Source of the DNA: Deltaproteobacteria bacterium RIFCSPLOWO2_02_FULL_57_26
GTDB taxonomy: Bacteria > Desulfobacterota > Binatia > UBA9968
DNA length: 6,055 nt
Assembly: GCA_001798455.1 (NCBI GenBank)
Contig: MGSI01000072.1
Location: 1 to 6,055, forward strand
Reading direction: 5' to 3'
The translations under genes and the position numbers were made by a program. Shown in pieces: positions 6,014 through 6,055 of the stretch; the stretch's first letter is position 1, and each line of letters starts with the position of its first letter. A model generated the notes under the pieces. It did no database searches. It worked only from the letters and a program-made list of their open reading frames with translations, and had not been told where the DNA came from.

Positions 6014-6020
6014 AAAGGAG
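6014..6020 (+). promoter_or_regulatory. Shine-Dalgarno before the right-edge GTG
   Basis: AAAGGAG ends 10 bases before the GTG at 6031. It supports that start over the in-frame ATG at 5998, which has no ribosome binding site of comparable quality. Confidence 0.4.
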
Positions 6021-6030
6021 TGCCTTAGCC

Positions 6031-6055
6031 GTGAAAGAAACAATTCTAGCTTTTG
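6031..6055 (+). CDS. Possible start of a further plus-strand gene, cut by the window edge
   Basis: A GTG preceded by a good Shine-Dalgarno opens a frame reading MKETILAF up to the end of the sequence. The frame is also open upstream to an ATG at 5998, which would add eleven residues. Only eight residues are visible, so nothing can be said about function. The call rests on the combination of promoter-like hexamers, ribosome binding site and open frame. It could equally be non-coding. Confidence 0.35.

Larger units (their letters stand above)
5710..6030. other. Intergenic region upstream of the Bug/TctC gene, carrying a repeat and candidate promoters
   Basis: This stretch of 321 bases has no convincing gene. 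It holds a MITE-like palindromic element (5731-5881) and a minus-strand -10 hexamer inside the left end of that element. To the right are about 60 bases without a recognisable signal, then a candidate plus-strand promoter (5944-5971) and a ribosome binding site (6014-6020). I see no tRNA-like or riboswitch-like structure in it. Confidence 0.7.

Overview
The window holds five complete protein-coding genes in two facing sets, followed by a repeat-bearing intergenic region and possibly the first codons of a sixth gene. Moderate-to-high GC, a Bug/TctC solute-binding gene without its membrane partners, several carboxylate- and CoA-handling enzymes, and a C/G-tract palindromic repeat suggest a metagenomic environmental bacterium. 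Candidates are the Desulfobacterota/Binatota, Tectomicrobia, Rokubacteria or NC10 type. This placement is an impression from gene content and the repeat; no rRNA or marker gene is present.

Left set, plus strand (35-3716): an acyl-CoA dehydrogenase, an Asp/Glu-racemase/arylmalonate-decarboxylase/maleate-isomerase-fold protein, and a YtcJ/NfdA-like amidohydrolase. They are separated by gaps of 61 and 57 bases, each gap ending in a ribosome binding site, so they look like one transcription unit. Right set, minus strand (5709 down to 3765): a secreted Bug/TctC periplasmic binding protein, then an isocitrate lyase/PEP-mutase superfamily enzyme 55 bases downstream. The two sets converge across a 48-base gap at 3717-3764, in which I see no convincing terminator.

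Together the genes resemble a small catabolic module. The binding protein would capture a carboxylate, the amidohydrolase would open an amide or ring, the racemase-fold and PEP-mutase-like enzymes would isomerise, decarboxylate or cleave a small di-acid or keto-acid, and the dehydrogenase would oxidise a CoA thioester. The substrate cannot be read from sequence. The racemase-fold protein is the most unusual member, because both canonical catalytic cysteine positions appear to be glycine.

The region at 5710-6030 contains a roughly 151-base MITE-like element (5731-5881) with imperfect 16-base terminal inverted repeats and a C-tract/G-tract core. Its G-rich arm fits a four-tract G-quadruplex pattern. 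The left terminal repeat carries a perfect TATAAT pointing toward the binding-protein gene. To the right lie a candidate sigma70 promoter (5944-5971) and a Shine-Dalgarno-preceded GTG at 6031 that may start another plus-strand gene cut by the window edge.
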